Under the pieces are notes generated by a model that was not told the origin of the DNA, ran no database searches, and saw nothing but the letters and a program-made list of their open reading frames with translations. Positions 8,069 to 15,904 of a stretch of 25,369 bases of DNA are shown one piece after another. Each line of letters starts with the position of its first letter. Positions within the stretch are counted from its first letter, which is position 1. Both the position numbers and the translations under genes were made by a program. The DNA is from an uncultured Clostridia bacterium (GTDB lineage Bacteria > Bacillota > Clostridia > Christensenellales > Borkfalkiaceae), in contig CAJGCK010000011.1 of the NCBI GenBank assembly GCA_904501795.1, positions 1-25,369 of the forward strand, read 5' to 3'.

Positions 8069-8916
8069 TTATTATCGTTTCCTTTTATTTTTTTGATTTC
8101 ATTTGCTAAAAAAACAAACTGTTCGGCGGACAAAACCTCGCCTCTAATGGTTTTTTCTAGCCCCACTTTTTTAACCAAAAATTCAGCGGTTACCCTATCA
8201 AATCCGTAACTTGACATTAAGTTATTCACAAAGGTTTTTCTTCTATTATTAAAGGCGGTTTTTACTAAATTTCTTACCGCTATATAATCAATATTTTTAT
8301 TCTTTTCTCTGTCTACGCTTATCTTTACTACGGCAGAATCTACGTTGGGCGCGGGGGTAAATTTTTCCCTTGGAACCCTTAGTATTTTTTCGGCGCAACC
8401 ACTTAAATTTATGGCGACGGTTATTGCGCCGTAGTCGGCAGTTCCAGGCGTGGCGCAAAGCCTATCGGCAACTTCTTCTTGCACCATTATCACCATTTTT
8501 TCTACCCTTTTTGCTTGTTCTAAAAAGCGCATTATTATAGGCGTCGTTATGTAGTAAGGCAAATTTGCAACTACAAAATAATTCTCACCTATTTCATCTT
8601 CAATTTTTTTCATTTCAACTTTCATAACGTCTTGGAAGTTGATTTTTACGTTATTTTCGTTTTGTAAAACTTCATTAAGAACGGGCTTTAACTTTTCATC
8701 AATCTCGTAAGCGACAACCCTTTTCGCACTCTTTGCTAATACGGAAGTTAACGCGCCTGCCCCAGGACCTATTTCAAGCACGGTATCTTCTTTAGTTATG
8801 CCCGAATTTTTAACTATTAACTCAAGCAAATTCTCGTCGGTTAAAAAGTTTTGACCAAACGCCTTTTTGAACGAAAAACCGTGTTTGTTTAGTATGTTTT
8901 TTAGGTTGTTTTGCAT
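8065..8916 (-). CDS. rsmA: 16S rRNA dimethyladenosine transferase
   Basis: Dimethylates the two adjacent adenines in the 3' hairpin of 16S rRNA (KsgA). The 283 residues hold FGQNFL at the N-terminus, the SAM-binding EIGPGAG (48-54), VVAYEID (motif II) and NLPYYI (catalytic motif IV), followed by the C-terminal KsgA helical domain with VDSAVV and NNRRKTFVNNL. A GGAGAAAG site stands rather far (about 13 bases) before ATG. It starts a three-gene unit with rdgB and cysK. In B. subtilis the order is metS-tatD-rnmV-ksgA; here rnmV is missing and a terminator separates tatD from rsmA. Confidence 0.96.
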   Translation of the reverse strand: MQNNLKNILNKHGFSFKKAFGQNFLTDENLLELIVKNSGITKEDTVLEIGPGAGALTSVLAKSAKRVVAYEIDEKLKPVLNEVLQNENNVKINFQDVMKVEMKKIEDEIGENYFVVANLPYYITTPIIMRFLEQAKRVEKMVIMVQEEVADRLCATPGTADYGAITVAINLSGCAEKILRVPREKFTPAPNVDSAVVKISVDREKNKNIDYIAVRNLVKTAFNNRRKTFVNNLMSSYGFDRVTAEFLVKKVGLEKTIRGEVLSAEQFVFLANEIKKIKGNDNK

Positions 8917-9011
8917 TGAAAAAAACTTTCTCCGTATATTTTATCTTGTTTTGCACATGCTTTTTAAGTAGAAAATTTGTAAAATTTTTTACCTTTACTA
9001 ACGAAAAAACC

Positions 9012-9045
9012 AAATAAAGCCGAAAATAAATTTTTGGCTTTATTT
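9012..9045 (-). terminator. Terminator of metG-tatD
   Basis: On the minus strand AAATAAAGCC (9036-9045 side) pairs with GGCTTTATTT (9012-9021 side), extended by A-T pairs and one G-U pair to about 15 bp with a 4-base loop, then GGTTTTTTCG. The stem overlaps the tatD stop codon. Confidence 0.75.
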
Positions 9046-9804
9046 TAATTTTTTAAAAAGATTTTTTGCGTTTTGCATTACCGACGAAGCAAATGATTGC
9101 TCGTCTTCATTTCTTAAGTTCGCTAAAAAATTAGTTATTAACGAAACGTTTTTGGGTGAATTTACCGTTCCCCTAAAGGGTGTTGGCGCTAGATATGGAC
9201 TATCAGTTTCCGTCAAAATTCTATCGCTTGGCAAAAACGACGCTATCTCGGGTAAATTTTTAGAGTTCTTAAACGTTACGGGACCTGCAAACGATATATA
9301 AAAGTTAGAATTTAGTAGTATTTTCGCAGTTTCTATACTCCCCGAAAAACAATGCATCACTCCACCGTAAATCGCCTTGTTTTCTCTAAGGATTTTTAGC
9401 GTGTCTTCAGTTGCGTTTCGAGAGTGTACTGATATAGGCAACGAAAGAAAATTCGCAATTTCAATCTGCTCTACAAAAACTTGTTTTTGCAACTCTTTTT
9501 GGCTATCGTCCCAATAATAATCTAAGCCTATTTCACCGATTGCAACACACTTTTCACTCTTTGCGCATTCGATTATTTTTTCTCTCGTAGTTGCGTTATA
9601 CCCCGCCACGTCCGACGGATGAAAACCGCTTGCAAAATATATTTCAGCAAACTTTTCGCTAATCGCTTTTCCAAACTGAGAAGATTTTTCGTTACAAGCA
9701 ACGTTAATTACTCTCGAAACCCCGTCTCGCCGAAACTCTTCAACAACCCTACCTATAGGGCTTAATTTTTCATCGTCTAAATGACAATGAGTGTCTATAT
9801 ACAT
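9040..9804 (-). CDS. TatD-family metal-dependent hydrolase
   Basis: TatD proteins are TIM-barrel metal-dependent hydrolases; bacterial members act as 3'-5' DNA exonucleases or D-aminoacyl-tRNA deacylase-like enzymes. The 254 residues show the HxH metal site (H6, H8), GFHP, GEIGLDYYW, SVHSRNA, HCFSG and the ETDSPYLAP signature with its catalytic Asp. All metal ligands expected for the family are visible. The ATG overlaps the metG stop by one base (TAATG), so it is translated as a coupled second gene of the metG operon, an arrangement widespread in Firmicutes. The substrate cannot be told from sequence. Confidence 0.95.
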   Translation of the reverse strand: MYIDTHCHLDDEKLSPIGRVVEEFRRDGVSRVINVACNEKSSQFGKAISEKFAEIYFASGFHPSDVAGYNATTREKIIECAKSEKCVAIGEIGLDYYWDDSQKELQKQVFVEQIEIANFLSLPISVHSRNATEDTLKILRENKAIYGGVMHCFSGSIETAKILLNSNFYISFAGPVTFKNSKNLPEIASFLPSDRILTETDSPYLAPTPFRGTVNSPKNVSLITNFLANLRNEDEQSFASSVMQNAKNLFKKLK

Positions 9805-11741
9805 TACGAAATACTGCTCCCGTCTTCAACGTCACGCGCGGGTGATAATACCGAGAGAGTCCCGTCTTCGCCTTCGGCGCAAAGTATCATGCCTTCACTT
9901 ACTATTCCGCATAGTTTTGCAGGTTTAAGGTTGGTCACCATAGTAATTTTTTTGCCGATTAATTCTTCAGGCGTATATGCGTTTGCTATCCCGCTAACTA
10001 CCGTGCGAGTTTCTTCGCCGAGTTTTACGGTTAGTTTTAGTAACTTTTTACTCTTTTCTACCTTTTCACACGCGATTACTTTAGCAACTTTTAATTCAAC
10101 TTTTGCAAAATCTTCTATATCTATCATGGGTTTTTCTTCCTTTTTCGGCTGTGTAATTTCGGGTTTAGAGCGCGAAGCTATCATAGCGTTTACGCTTTCC
10201 ATTATTTTTGCTCCGTCTAAACGCGCAAATAAAATTTCGGGCGATGCGGTTACGGTAGTTTGAGTTAACTTACCGAACTCGCCTAGTTGGTCATACCCCC
10301 TTAACTCAACGTTTAACATTGCAAAAACTTTTTTACAAGTGTCGGATAAAAATGGGTAAAGTAGCGACGCGCCTATAACGATACTTTCGGTAAGGTTGTA
10401 TAAAACGGTTGCTAACCTATCTTTTTTGCTTTCATCTTTAGCAAGTACCCACGGCATAGTTTCGTCGATATATTTATTAGCCCGACGGAAAAGAGTAAAC
10501 ACTTCAGAAAGTGCGTCGGATATCCTAAACTCATCCATTTTAGCAGTTACTTTTTTAACAGCCGAAGTAGCAACTTCTTTGAGTTCGGCATCAACAGGTT
10601 CGTTAACGTTTGCATCTTTTACTAACCCGCCGAAATATTTATTGCTCATTGCTATAGTACGGCTTACAAGATTTCCAAAAATGTTGGCTAAATCACTGTT
10701 AATGGTATCAATCACGCTTTCCCAAGAAATTAGCCCGTCGTTATCTTGTGGCATTGCGTTAAGAACGTAATATCTTACCGCATCTTTACCAAAGTAATCA
10801 ACCAAGTCGTCGGCATACATAACGTTGCCTTTACTTTTACTCATTTTTCCGCCATCTTGTAATAACCAACCATGTCCGTAAACGCGCTTTGGCAACGGAA
10901 TATCAAGCGCCATTAAAAAGATAGGCCAATAAATTGTATGAAACCTAATTATATCTTTACCGATAACGTGCACGTCTGCCGGCCAAAATTTATTATATCC
11001 ATCGAGATGGTTGCCGTCGGCATCATATCCAACGCCCGTGATATAGTTCGTAAGTGCATCAAGCCACACGTACACTACGTGCTTATTATCAAAGTCAACC
11101 GGAATACCCCATTTAAACGTACTTCTAGAAACGCAAAGGTCTTGAAGACCGGGCTTTAAGAAGTTGTTTACCATTTCGTTCTTACGAGAAACGGGTGTGA
11201 TAAACTCGGGGTGTTCGTTATAGTATTCCATAAGTCTATCGGCGTACTTGCTCATTTTGAAAAAATACGCTTCTTCTTGCGATTTAACAACGGGTCTACC
11301 ACAGTCGGGGCATTTACCATCGACAAGTTGACTTTCCGTCCAAAAACTTTCACAAGGCGTGCAATACCAACCCTCGTAAGAGCCTTTGTAAATATCGCCC
11401 TTTTCGTAAAGTTTTTTGAAGATTTTTTGTACTTGTTTTTCGTGATATTCGTCGGTAGTCCTTATAAACTTGTCATAAGAAACACCAACTAAATTCCATA
11501 TTCTTTTAATCTCGTCTGCAACGCCGTCAACAAATACTTTGGGAGAAACGCCGGCTACCGATGCCTTTTCTTCTATCTTTTGTCCGTGTTCGTCAGTTCC
11601 CGTTTGGAAGAAAACATCGTATCCTTGATAACGTTTAAAACGAGCCATACTGTCGGCAAGTATCGCCTCGTAAGTGTTTCCAATATGGGGTTTGCCAGAA
11701 GTATACGCTATCGCCGTGGTAATGTAGTATTTTTCTTTCAA
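9804..11741 (-). CDS. metG: Methionyl-tRNA synthetase
   Basis: Charges tRNA-Met. I place the start at TTG 11739-11741, because TTTGGAG stands 9 bases upstream; the frame is open to an ATG at 11804, but that lies inside the promoter. The 645-residue protein has the HIGH-type HIGN (19-22), a zinc knuckle with Cys 127, 130, 144 and 147, and KMSKS (299-303), then the anticodon-binding helices and, at about 541-645, a fused Trbp111-like tRNA-binding domain. That architecture is usual in Firmicutes. It is followed directly by tatD. No T-box is visible in its short leader. Confidence 0.96.
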   Translation of the reverse strand: MKEKYYITTAIAYTSGKPHIGNTYEAILADSMARFKRYQGYDVFFQTGTDEHGQKIEEKASVAGVSPKVFVDGVADEIKRIWNLVGVSYDKFIRTTDEYHEKQVQKIFKKLYEKGDIYKGSYEGWYCTPCESFWTESQLVDGKCPDCGRPVVKSQEEAYFFKMSKYADRLMEYYNEHPEFITPVSRKNEMVNNFLKPGLQDLCVSRSTFKWGIPVDFDNKHVVYVWLDALTNYITGVGYDADGNHLDGYNKFWPADVHVIGKDIIRFHTIYWPIFLMALDIPLPKRVYGHGWLLQDGGKMSKSKGNVMYADDLVDYFGKDAVRYYVLNAMPQDNDGLISWESVIDTINSDLANIFGNLVSRTIAMSNKYFGGLVKDANVNEPVDAELKEVATSAVKKVTAKMDEFRISDALSEVFTLFRRANKYIDETMPWVLAKDESKKDRLATVLYNLTESIVIGASLLYPFLSDTCKKVFAMLNVELRGYDQLGEFGKLTQTTVTASPEILFARLDGAKIMESVNAMIASRSKPEITQPKKEEKPMIDIEDFAKVELKVAKVIACEKVEKSKKLLKLTVKLGEETRTVVSGIANAYTPEELIGKKITMVTNLKPAKLCGIVSEGMILCAEGEDGTLSVLSPARDVEDGSSIS

Positions 11742-11775
11742 TTTATTTATCTCCAAATACTTTTTCTTATCGTAT

Positions 11776-11804
11776 ATTTTAACACATAATTTCATCATAT
11801 TCAA
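11776..11804 (-). promoter_or_regulatory. Promoter of metG-tatD
   Basis: Minus strand: TTGAAT (11799-11804), 17-base spacer, TAAAAT (11776-11781), about 35 bases before the TTG start of metG. It overlaps the divergent sigma-E-like elements of spmA, so the two promoters may interfere. Confidence 0.7.
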
Positions 11805-11823
11805 TGATTTTTACACATAAATT
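11795..11823 (+). promoter_or_regulatory. Sigma-E-like promoter before spmA
   Basis: TCATATT (11795-11801), 14 bases, CATAAATT (11816-11823). Compared with the sporulation sigma-E consensus KMATATT-N14-CATACANT, the -35 matches fully and the -10 at all but one fixed position. I found no convincing sigma-A promoter in this direction. The predicted transcript start falls at about the spmA start codon. Confidence 0.45.
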
Positions 11824-11828
11824 TTATT

Positions 11829-12383
11829 ATGAACGCAATTTTCGGTATAATTATTATCCTTTCTATATCGTTGCTTTTATTTACCAACCCCGGCGCTGTG
11901 TTATCCGCAATGCTATCAGGTGGAGAAAAAGCCTTATCGTTAACGCTAAAAATGGTAGTGGTTTACGCCGTTTGGATGGGAATGTTTGAACTGCTTGAAA
12001 AAAGCGGATTGTCTAATAAAATTTCCAAACTTTTGCGACCTATAAATAGATTTTTATTCGGCCCACTGCCCGAAAAAGCCAACGATTTTATATCGCTTAA
12101 TCTTTCCGCAAATCTTTTGGGAATGAGTGGCGCCACAACGCCTATGGGTATTAAGGCGATTAACGAACTTGAAAAACACGAAAATACTACCTACGCAATC
12201 GCCGTGTTTTTCGTTATTAACGCGACGAGCGTGCAACTAATTCCATCTTCTATTTTAGCGCTTAGAACGAGTTTTTCCGCCATAAACCCTGCAGACATTA
12301 TATTGCCCACCATTTTAGCGACCTCACTATCTACCCTTATAGGCATATTGTTATGCAAAATTTTCTTAAAAAGGAAGAAATAA
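11829..12383 (+). CDS. spmA: Spore maturation protein A
   Basis: Membrane protein of the nucleoside-recognition (Gate) domain family; in B. subtilis SpmA and SpmB are needed for spore core dehydration and heat resistance. The 184 residues hold an N-terminal membrane helix (about 3-24), a Gate domain with SGGEKALSLTLKM and NLSANLLGMSGATTPMGIKA, and two or three further membrane helices to a KRKK cytoplasmic tail. The length is normal. ATG at 11829 fits the family N-terminus, but there is no Shine-Dalgarno sequence before it. It is followed without a gap by spmB. No dacB gene, the usual partner, is found in this window. Confidence 0.93.
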   Translation: MNAIFGIIIILSISLLLFTNPGAVLSAMLSGGEKALSLTLKMVVVYAVWMGMFELLEKSGLSNKISKLLRPINRFLFGPLPEKANDFISLNLSANLLGMSGATTPMGIKAINELEKHENTTYAIAVFFVINATSVQLIPSSILALRTSFSAINPADIILPTILATSLSTLIGILLCKIFLKRKK

Positions 12384-12890
12384 ATGTCCAAATATTTTAT
12401 TCCCGTTTTGTTTTTAATAATCCTTTTTTTATCCGCGATAAAACGGGTCAAGCCTTACGACGCGTTTACTTCAGGCGCTAAGTCGGCAATACCTTTTGCT
12501 CAAAGCGTTTTCCCCTATCTAACTAGCATTTTCGTGTTGACTGAACTTTTTGAAATAAGCGGTTTATCGCTTATGATTACTAACTTTTTGTCCCCTTTCT
12601 TTGCCTTTTTGGGAATACCAACCGAACTAACCAAATTAACTTTGATTAAGCCTTTTTCGGGTAGCGGATCTTTGGCACTCGTATCTGAAATTTATCAAAA
12701 ATACGGTGTTAACGGTTATTTGTCTAGGTGCGCTTCCGTCATATACGGAAGCAGTGAAACGGTTTTTTACGTTGCTAGCGTTTATTTTGTTAACGCGAAA
12801 AATAAAAACCTAACCGCTCCTATAATAATATCGTTGGTCGCAGGCTTTTTTTCGTGCGTGTTTGCCTGCTTCATCTGTAAAATAATTTGA
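12384..12890 (+). CDS. spmB: Spore maturation protein B
   Basis: Partner of SpmA in the spore membrane, same Gate-domain family. The 168 residues begin with a membrane helix, then SGAKSAIPFAQSVFPYL, and include the SpmB core KPFSGSGSLALVSEIYQKYG and IYGSSETVFYVASVYF, ending in a last membrane helix. The ATG follows the spmA TAA directly; its ribosome site AAGGAAG lies inside the spmA 3' end, so the two are translated together. It is intact, of normal length, and ends shortly before a shared terminator. Confidence 0.93.
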   Translation: MSKYFIPVLFLIILFLSAIKRVKPYDAFTSGAKSAIPFAQSVFPYLTSIFVLTELFEISGLSLMITNFLSPFFAFLGIPTELTKLTLIKPFSGSGSLALVSEIYQKYGVNGYLSRCASVIYGSSETVFYVASVYFVNAKNKNLTAPIIISLVAGFFSCVFACFICKII

Positions 12891-12916
12891 TTTTTAAAAT
12901 TAAAAAACTATAATAA

Positions 12917-12940
12917 AACCCTACCAAATTTGGTAGGGTT
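12917..12940. terminator. Bidirectional terminator between spmB and thrS
   Basis: A perfect palindrome AACCCTACCAAA / TTTGGTAGGGTT with T-rich flanks on both sides; it serves spmB (plus) and thrS (minus, stop at 12952). Confidence 0.85.
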
Positions 12941-12951
12941 ATTATTTTTTA

Positions 12952-14883
12952 TTATAATTTTTTCGTAGCGTTCTCTAAAAGTAATTTACTTAGTAGCGCT
13001 TCTTTTTCCATAACGCCTAAATCCCCTTCTTTTCGACTGCGAACTGAAACTTTATTTTCTTCCATTTCTTTGTCGCCAACGATTAACATATACGGGATTT
13101 TTTCAAGTTGCGCTTCTCTTATCTTATAGCCTATTTTTTCGTTTCTATTATCAACTTCGGCACGAAGTCCGGCATTGTTAAGTAGCGAAACAATCTCGTT
13201 TGCATAATCGGCGGTTCTGCTAGTTAAACTCAATACTTTTACTTGAACGGGTGATATCCATAACGGGAATGCGCCGGCATACTTTTCGATAAGCATCGCA
13301 AGAGTTCTTTCGTAACAGCCGATTGAACTTCTGTGAATAACGAACGGATATTGTTTGGTTCCGTTTTCATCTATATAAGTCATATCAAAACTGTGCGCTG
13401 CGGCAAAGTCTAACTGTATGGTTATGATAGTATCTTCTTTACCGTAAACGTTTTTAGCTTGAACGTCGAGTTTAGGTCCGTAGAAAGCCGCTTCATCATC
13501 TGCTTCAACGTAATCGATACCGATATCGTCCAAAATCTTTTTCATAAGCGTTTCTGTTTCGTTCCACGCTTTATCGTTATCGATATATTTCGCTTTATTA
13601 GAATTACCACGTTTACTAAACCTGAACGTAACGTCTTCTCTCATTCCTAAACATTCTAAGAAATAGTAACTCAAATCTAAACAACGCTTAAATTCATCTT
13701 CAACTTGTTCGGGAGTACAAACTATATGTCCGTCAGACAACGTGAACTGGCGAACACGGATAAGACCGTGCATTTCACCGCTCGCTTCTTTTCTAAATAG
13801 GGTTGCCGTTTCGCTATATCTACACGGCAAATCTCTATACGACTTTAATCCGTTTTTGTAAATTTGGTATTGGAACGGACAAGTCATTGGGCGAAGCGCC
13901 ATAGCGTCTTGCGAGTTTTCGTCCCCTATTATAAACATTTTGTCCCTATAATGATCCCAGTGACCGCTTATCTTATATAGGTCGCTCTTCGCCATATACG
14001 GAGTTTTGGTAATCATAAAACCACGTTTTTCTTCTTCGTCTTCAACAAAACGCGTTAAGATTTGCATTATTTTTGCGCCTTTTGGCATAAGAATCGGTAA
14101 GCCTTGTCCAACAACTTCTTCGGTCATAAATATGCCTAATTCTCTACCAAGTTTATTGTGGTCGCGTTTCTTTGCTTCTTCTAACGCCAAAAGATATTCA
14201 TCTAGTTCACTCTTCTTTTCAAACGCCGTGCCGTATATACGGGTTAACATTTTATTTTTCTCATCCCCACGCCAGTAAGCGCCCGTTATTTGAGTTAACT
14301 TAAACGCTTTGATTTTACCAGTCGACGGCAAATGCGGGCCACGGCACAGGTCCATAAAATCGCCTTGTTTGTAGAACGAAATAACGCTACCCGCGGGTAA
14401 ATCGTTAATAAGTTCAAGCTTATAAGGCTCGTCAAAACCTTTAACGAGTTTTACCGCGTCTTTTTTAGAGTATACTAAACGCTCGATGGGTAGATCGCCT
14501 TTTATTATATTTTTCATTTCTTGTTCGATTTTGGTTATATCGTCTTGCGAAATGGGTGTTTTAAATTCTATATCGTAGTAAAACCCGTTGTCGATCGTAG
14601 GACCGATTGCAAGTTTACTGGTTGGAAAAATATTCTTTACCGCTTGCGCTAAAACGTGCGAACACGTGTGCCTATAAACGTTTAGCCCCTCTTTGTCTTT
14701 CAAAGTTATAATAGATAACTCTGCGTCTTCTTCAACTTTTTCGTTTAGGTCTACCAAATTTCCATTTACTTTACCGCATACTGCAACACGCGCTAAACCT
14801 TCAGATATGCTTTTAGCAATATCTAAAACGGTCGTCCCCTTTTCAAACTCTAAAACAGACCCGTCTTTTAAAGTGATTCTCAT
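12952..14883 (-). CDS. thrS: Threonyl-tRNA synthetase
   Basis: Charges tRNA-Thr. The start ATG at 14881-14883 follows AAGGAG by a normal gap; the open frame to 14961 runs through the T-box and is not coding. The 643 residues begin with a TGS domain (1 to about 60), then the editing domain with HTCSH and DLCRGPH, the class II core with TCPFQ (zinc Cys), motif 2 around RYSETATLFRKEASGEMHG and motif 3 GSIGCYERTLAMLIE, and the C-terminal anticodon-binding domain (PVQVKVLSL to the end). It is complete and of normal length. Transcription is controlled by the upstream T-box. Confidence 0.97.
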   Translation of the reverse strand: MRITLKDGSVLEFEKGTTVLDIAKSISEGLARVAVCGKVNGNLVDLNEKVEEDAELSIITLKDKEGLNVYRHTCSHVLAQAVKNIFPTSKLAIGPTIDNGFYYDIEFKTPISQDDITKIEQEMKNIIKGDLPIERLVYSKKDAVKLVKGFDEPYKLELINDLPAGSVISFYKQGDFMDLCRGPHLPSTGKIKAFKLTQITGAYWRGDEKNKMLTRIYGTAFEKKSELDEYLLALEEAKKRDHNKLGRELGIFMTEEVVGQGLPILMPKGAKIMQILTRFVEDEEEKRGFMITKTPYMAKSDLYKISGHWDHYRDKMFIIGDENSQDAMALRPMTCPFQYQIYKNGLKSYRDLPCRYSETATLFRKEASGEMHGLIRVRQFTLSDGHIVCTPEQVEDEFKRCLDLSYYFLECLGMREDVTFRFSKRGNSNKAKYIDNDKAWNETETLMKKILDDIGIDYVEADDEAAFYGPKLDVQAKNVYGKEDTIITIQLDFAAAHSFDMTYIDENGTKQYPFVIHRSSIGCYERTLAMLIEKYAGAFPLWISPVQVKVLSLTSRTADYANEIVSLLNNAGLRAEVDNRNEKIGYKIREAQLEKIPYMLIVGDKEMEENKVSVRSRKEGDLGVMEKEALLSKLLLENATKKL

Positions 14884-14901
14884 GATTTTTCTCCTTGTTT
14901 T

Positions 14902-14935
14902 AAATAAAAAATCCTTATGCCGTTTGGCATAAGGA
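14902..14935 (-). terminator. T-box-controlled terminator upstream of thrS
   Basis: A 10-bp perfect stem (14912-14921 with 14926-14935) with a 4-base loop and a T-run on the minus strand, 19 bases before the thrS start codon. It is the off state of the T-box. Confidence 0.88.
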
Positions 14936-15133
14936 CGAAATTTTAACTTCCGTGTTTCCACCTTATTTGCTACAAAACCGTAGCCACTCGTTTACCCCTT
15001 TTACTTTGTGGGAAAGTTTGCCTTAAAGGTGGTTTCAACCACGGGTGGTTTATGGGAATTCCAGCTACGCCCACTCTCTAAAAAACCATTTCCGCTTCTA
15101 CTTATCCTTCGAGTTATCGCAAATATTTTTTGT
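14902..15133 (-). promoter_or_regulatory. T-box riboswitch of thrS
   Basis: The leader RNA senses uncharged tRNA-Thr. The T-box AAGGTGGAAACACGG lies at 14950-14964. The antiterminator forms between ATAAGG (14961-14966) and CCTTAT (14929-14934), helped by ACG/CGT. It excludes the terminator hairpin TCCTTATGCC/GGCATAAGGA (14912-14921 and 14926-14935), which is followed by TTTTTTATTT. Further 5' are small hairpins (GTGGTT-GA-AACCAC and GCTAC...GTAGC) and a Stem I with AAACCACCCG on its 3' side, giving ACC, a threonine codon, as the likely specifier (15044-15049). The upper parts of Stem I were folded only by eye. Confidence 0.9.
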
Positions 15134-15139
15134 AAATAT

Positions 15140-15168
15140 AATATAAACCCTTTTTTTTACTTTGTCAA
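15140..15168 (-). promoter_or_regulatory. Promoter of thrS
   Basis: Minus strand: perfect TTGACA (15163-15168), 17-base spacer, TATATT (15140-15145). Start of transcription near 15133, giving a leader of about 250 bases that contains the T-box. It lies just after the ytxC stop codon (15175). Confidence 0.8.
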
Positions 15169-15174
15169 CTCTTT

Positions 15175-15894
15175 TTAGCTATAATGTTTTCCCGAAAAAC
15201 AAATCTTGTCTTTATAAAACTCTTTAAGATAATATTCGTCTTTTTCAGGAATACTCCCGCTAATGTCCACTTCACCACAGTTGCTTAATAGTACTTCTCT
15301 AATGATATTAAGATTATTACCGCCAAGTAATTCGCACCTATTTAGCCTGCGATAATGCCAGTCGTAAACCTTCCCGCCGTCAACGTATACTCGTTCTCTT
15401 TTATTCTCTAAAAGATACACTATAAAATCTTTTAACTGGCTATTGACGAAACACACTGGCATATAAGAAACTATATCCGCCCACTTGCGTTTAAGCGGTT
15501 GCAGTCTAAAATTATATATTCCGTCTAACGATAAAAAATCGCTGTTTTTAATCTTTTCGCGAACGTAACGTTTGTCGTCTTCTAAATCTGCAGAAATTAA
15601 ACTTGCAAGCAGTATTTCGTTTTCATCTTCCGTTAAGCCTTTAAGCCCTATCTCTTTCTTGAAATATTTGTATTTATAGTTTATTGCAACTATCTCTGAA
15701 AGTCTGTCTATTATTTCGCATTTTACTATATCTAAGTATATATCGTCCACGTTTAGTTTTAGCATAAATCTAGAGCCCATATTCACGCTTTCGAGTTTAC
15801 AGCCGACTTGTGAAATAATATCGGCTATTGCCGACTGAACGTAAAATAAATTGCTTTGATTTTCTTGTTTCTCCGTTATAGTTATTTGTGCCAT
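15175..15894 (-). CDS. ytxC: YtxC-family sporulation-associated protein
   Basis: A 239-residue protein of the YtxC family, found in spore formers and of unknown molecular function. The most family-like part is the middle, LDGIYNFRLQPLKRKW followed by VNSQLKDFIVYLLENK, about residues 125-170; family members typically have a GFxxFRLxxY-like stretch there. No membrane segment or catalytic motif is visible. In B. subtilis ytxC also lies directly upstream of thrS, which supports the call. It starts 10 bases after the Ca2+ ATPase gene; the nearest Shine-Dalgarno-like GGAGA lies about 14 bases before the ATG, inside the ATPase 3' end, so the two are probably co-transcribed. Confidence 0.75.
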   Translation of the reverse strand: MAQITITEKQENQSNLFYVQSAIADIISQVGCKLESVNMGSRFMLKLNVDDIYLDIVKCEIIDRLSEIVAINYKYKYFKKEIGLKGLTEDENEILLASLISADLEDDKRYVREKIKNSDFLSLDGIYNFRLQPLKRKWADIVSYMPVCFVNSQLKDFIVYLLENKRERVYVDGGKVYDWHYRRLNRCELLGGNNLNIIREVLLSNCGEVDISGSIPEKDEYYLKEFYKDKICFSGKHYS

Positions 15895-15904
15895 ATGTTA
15901 TAGT

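Noticed and set aside
8822..9013. Minus-strand 63-codon frame overlapping the rsmA start
   Set aside because: It overlaps rsmA in another frame, has no recognisable domain, and its 5' part lies in terminator and promoter sequence.
9781..10263. Plus-strand 160-codon frame opposite metG
   Set aside because: The opposite strand encodes the conserved C-terminal tRNA-binding domain of MetG; no own start signals.
11742..11804. N-terminal extension of MetG to an upstream ATG
   Set aside because: This ATG overlaps the -35 box of the metG promoter; the TTG at 11739-11741 has a proper GGAG site and gives the usual MetG N-terminus.
14884..14961. N-terminal extension of ThrS in the same open frame
   Set aside because: It runs through the T-box terminator and antiterminator; the ATG at 14883 has a good ribosome site and matches the normal TGS-domain start.
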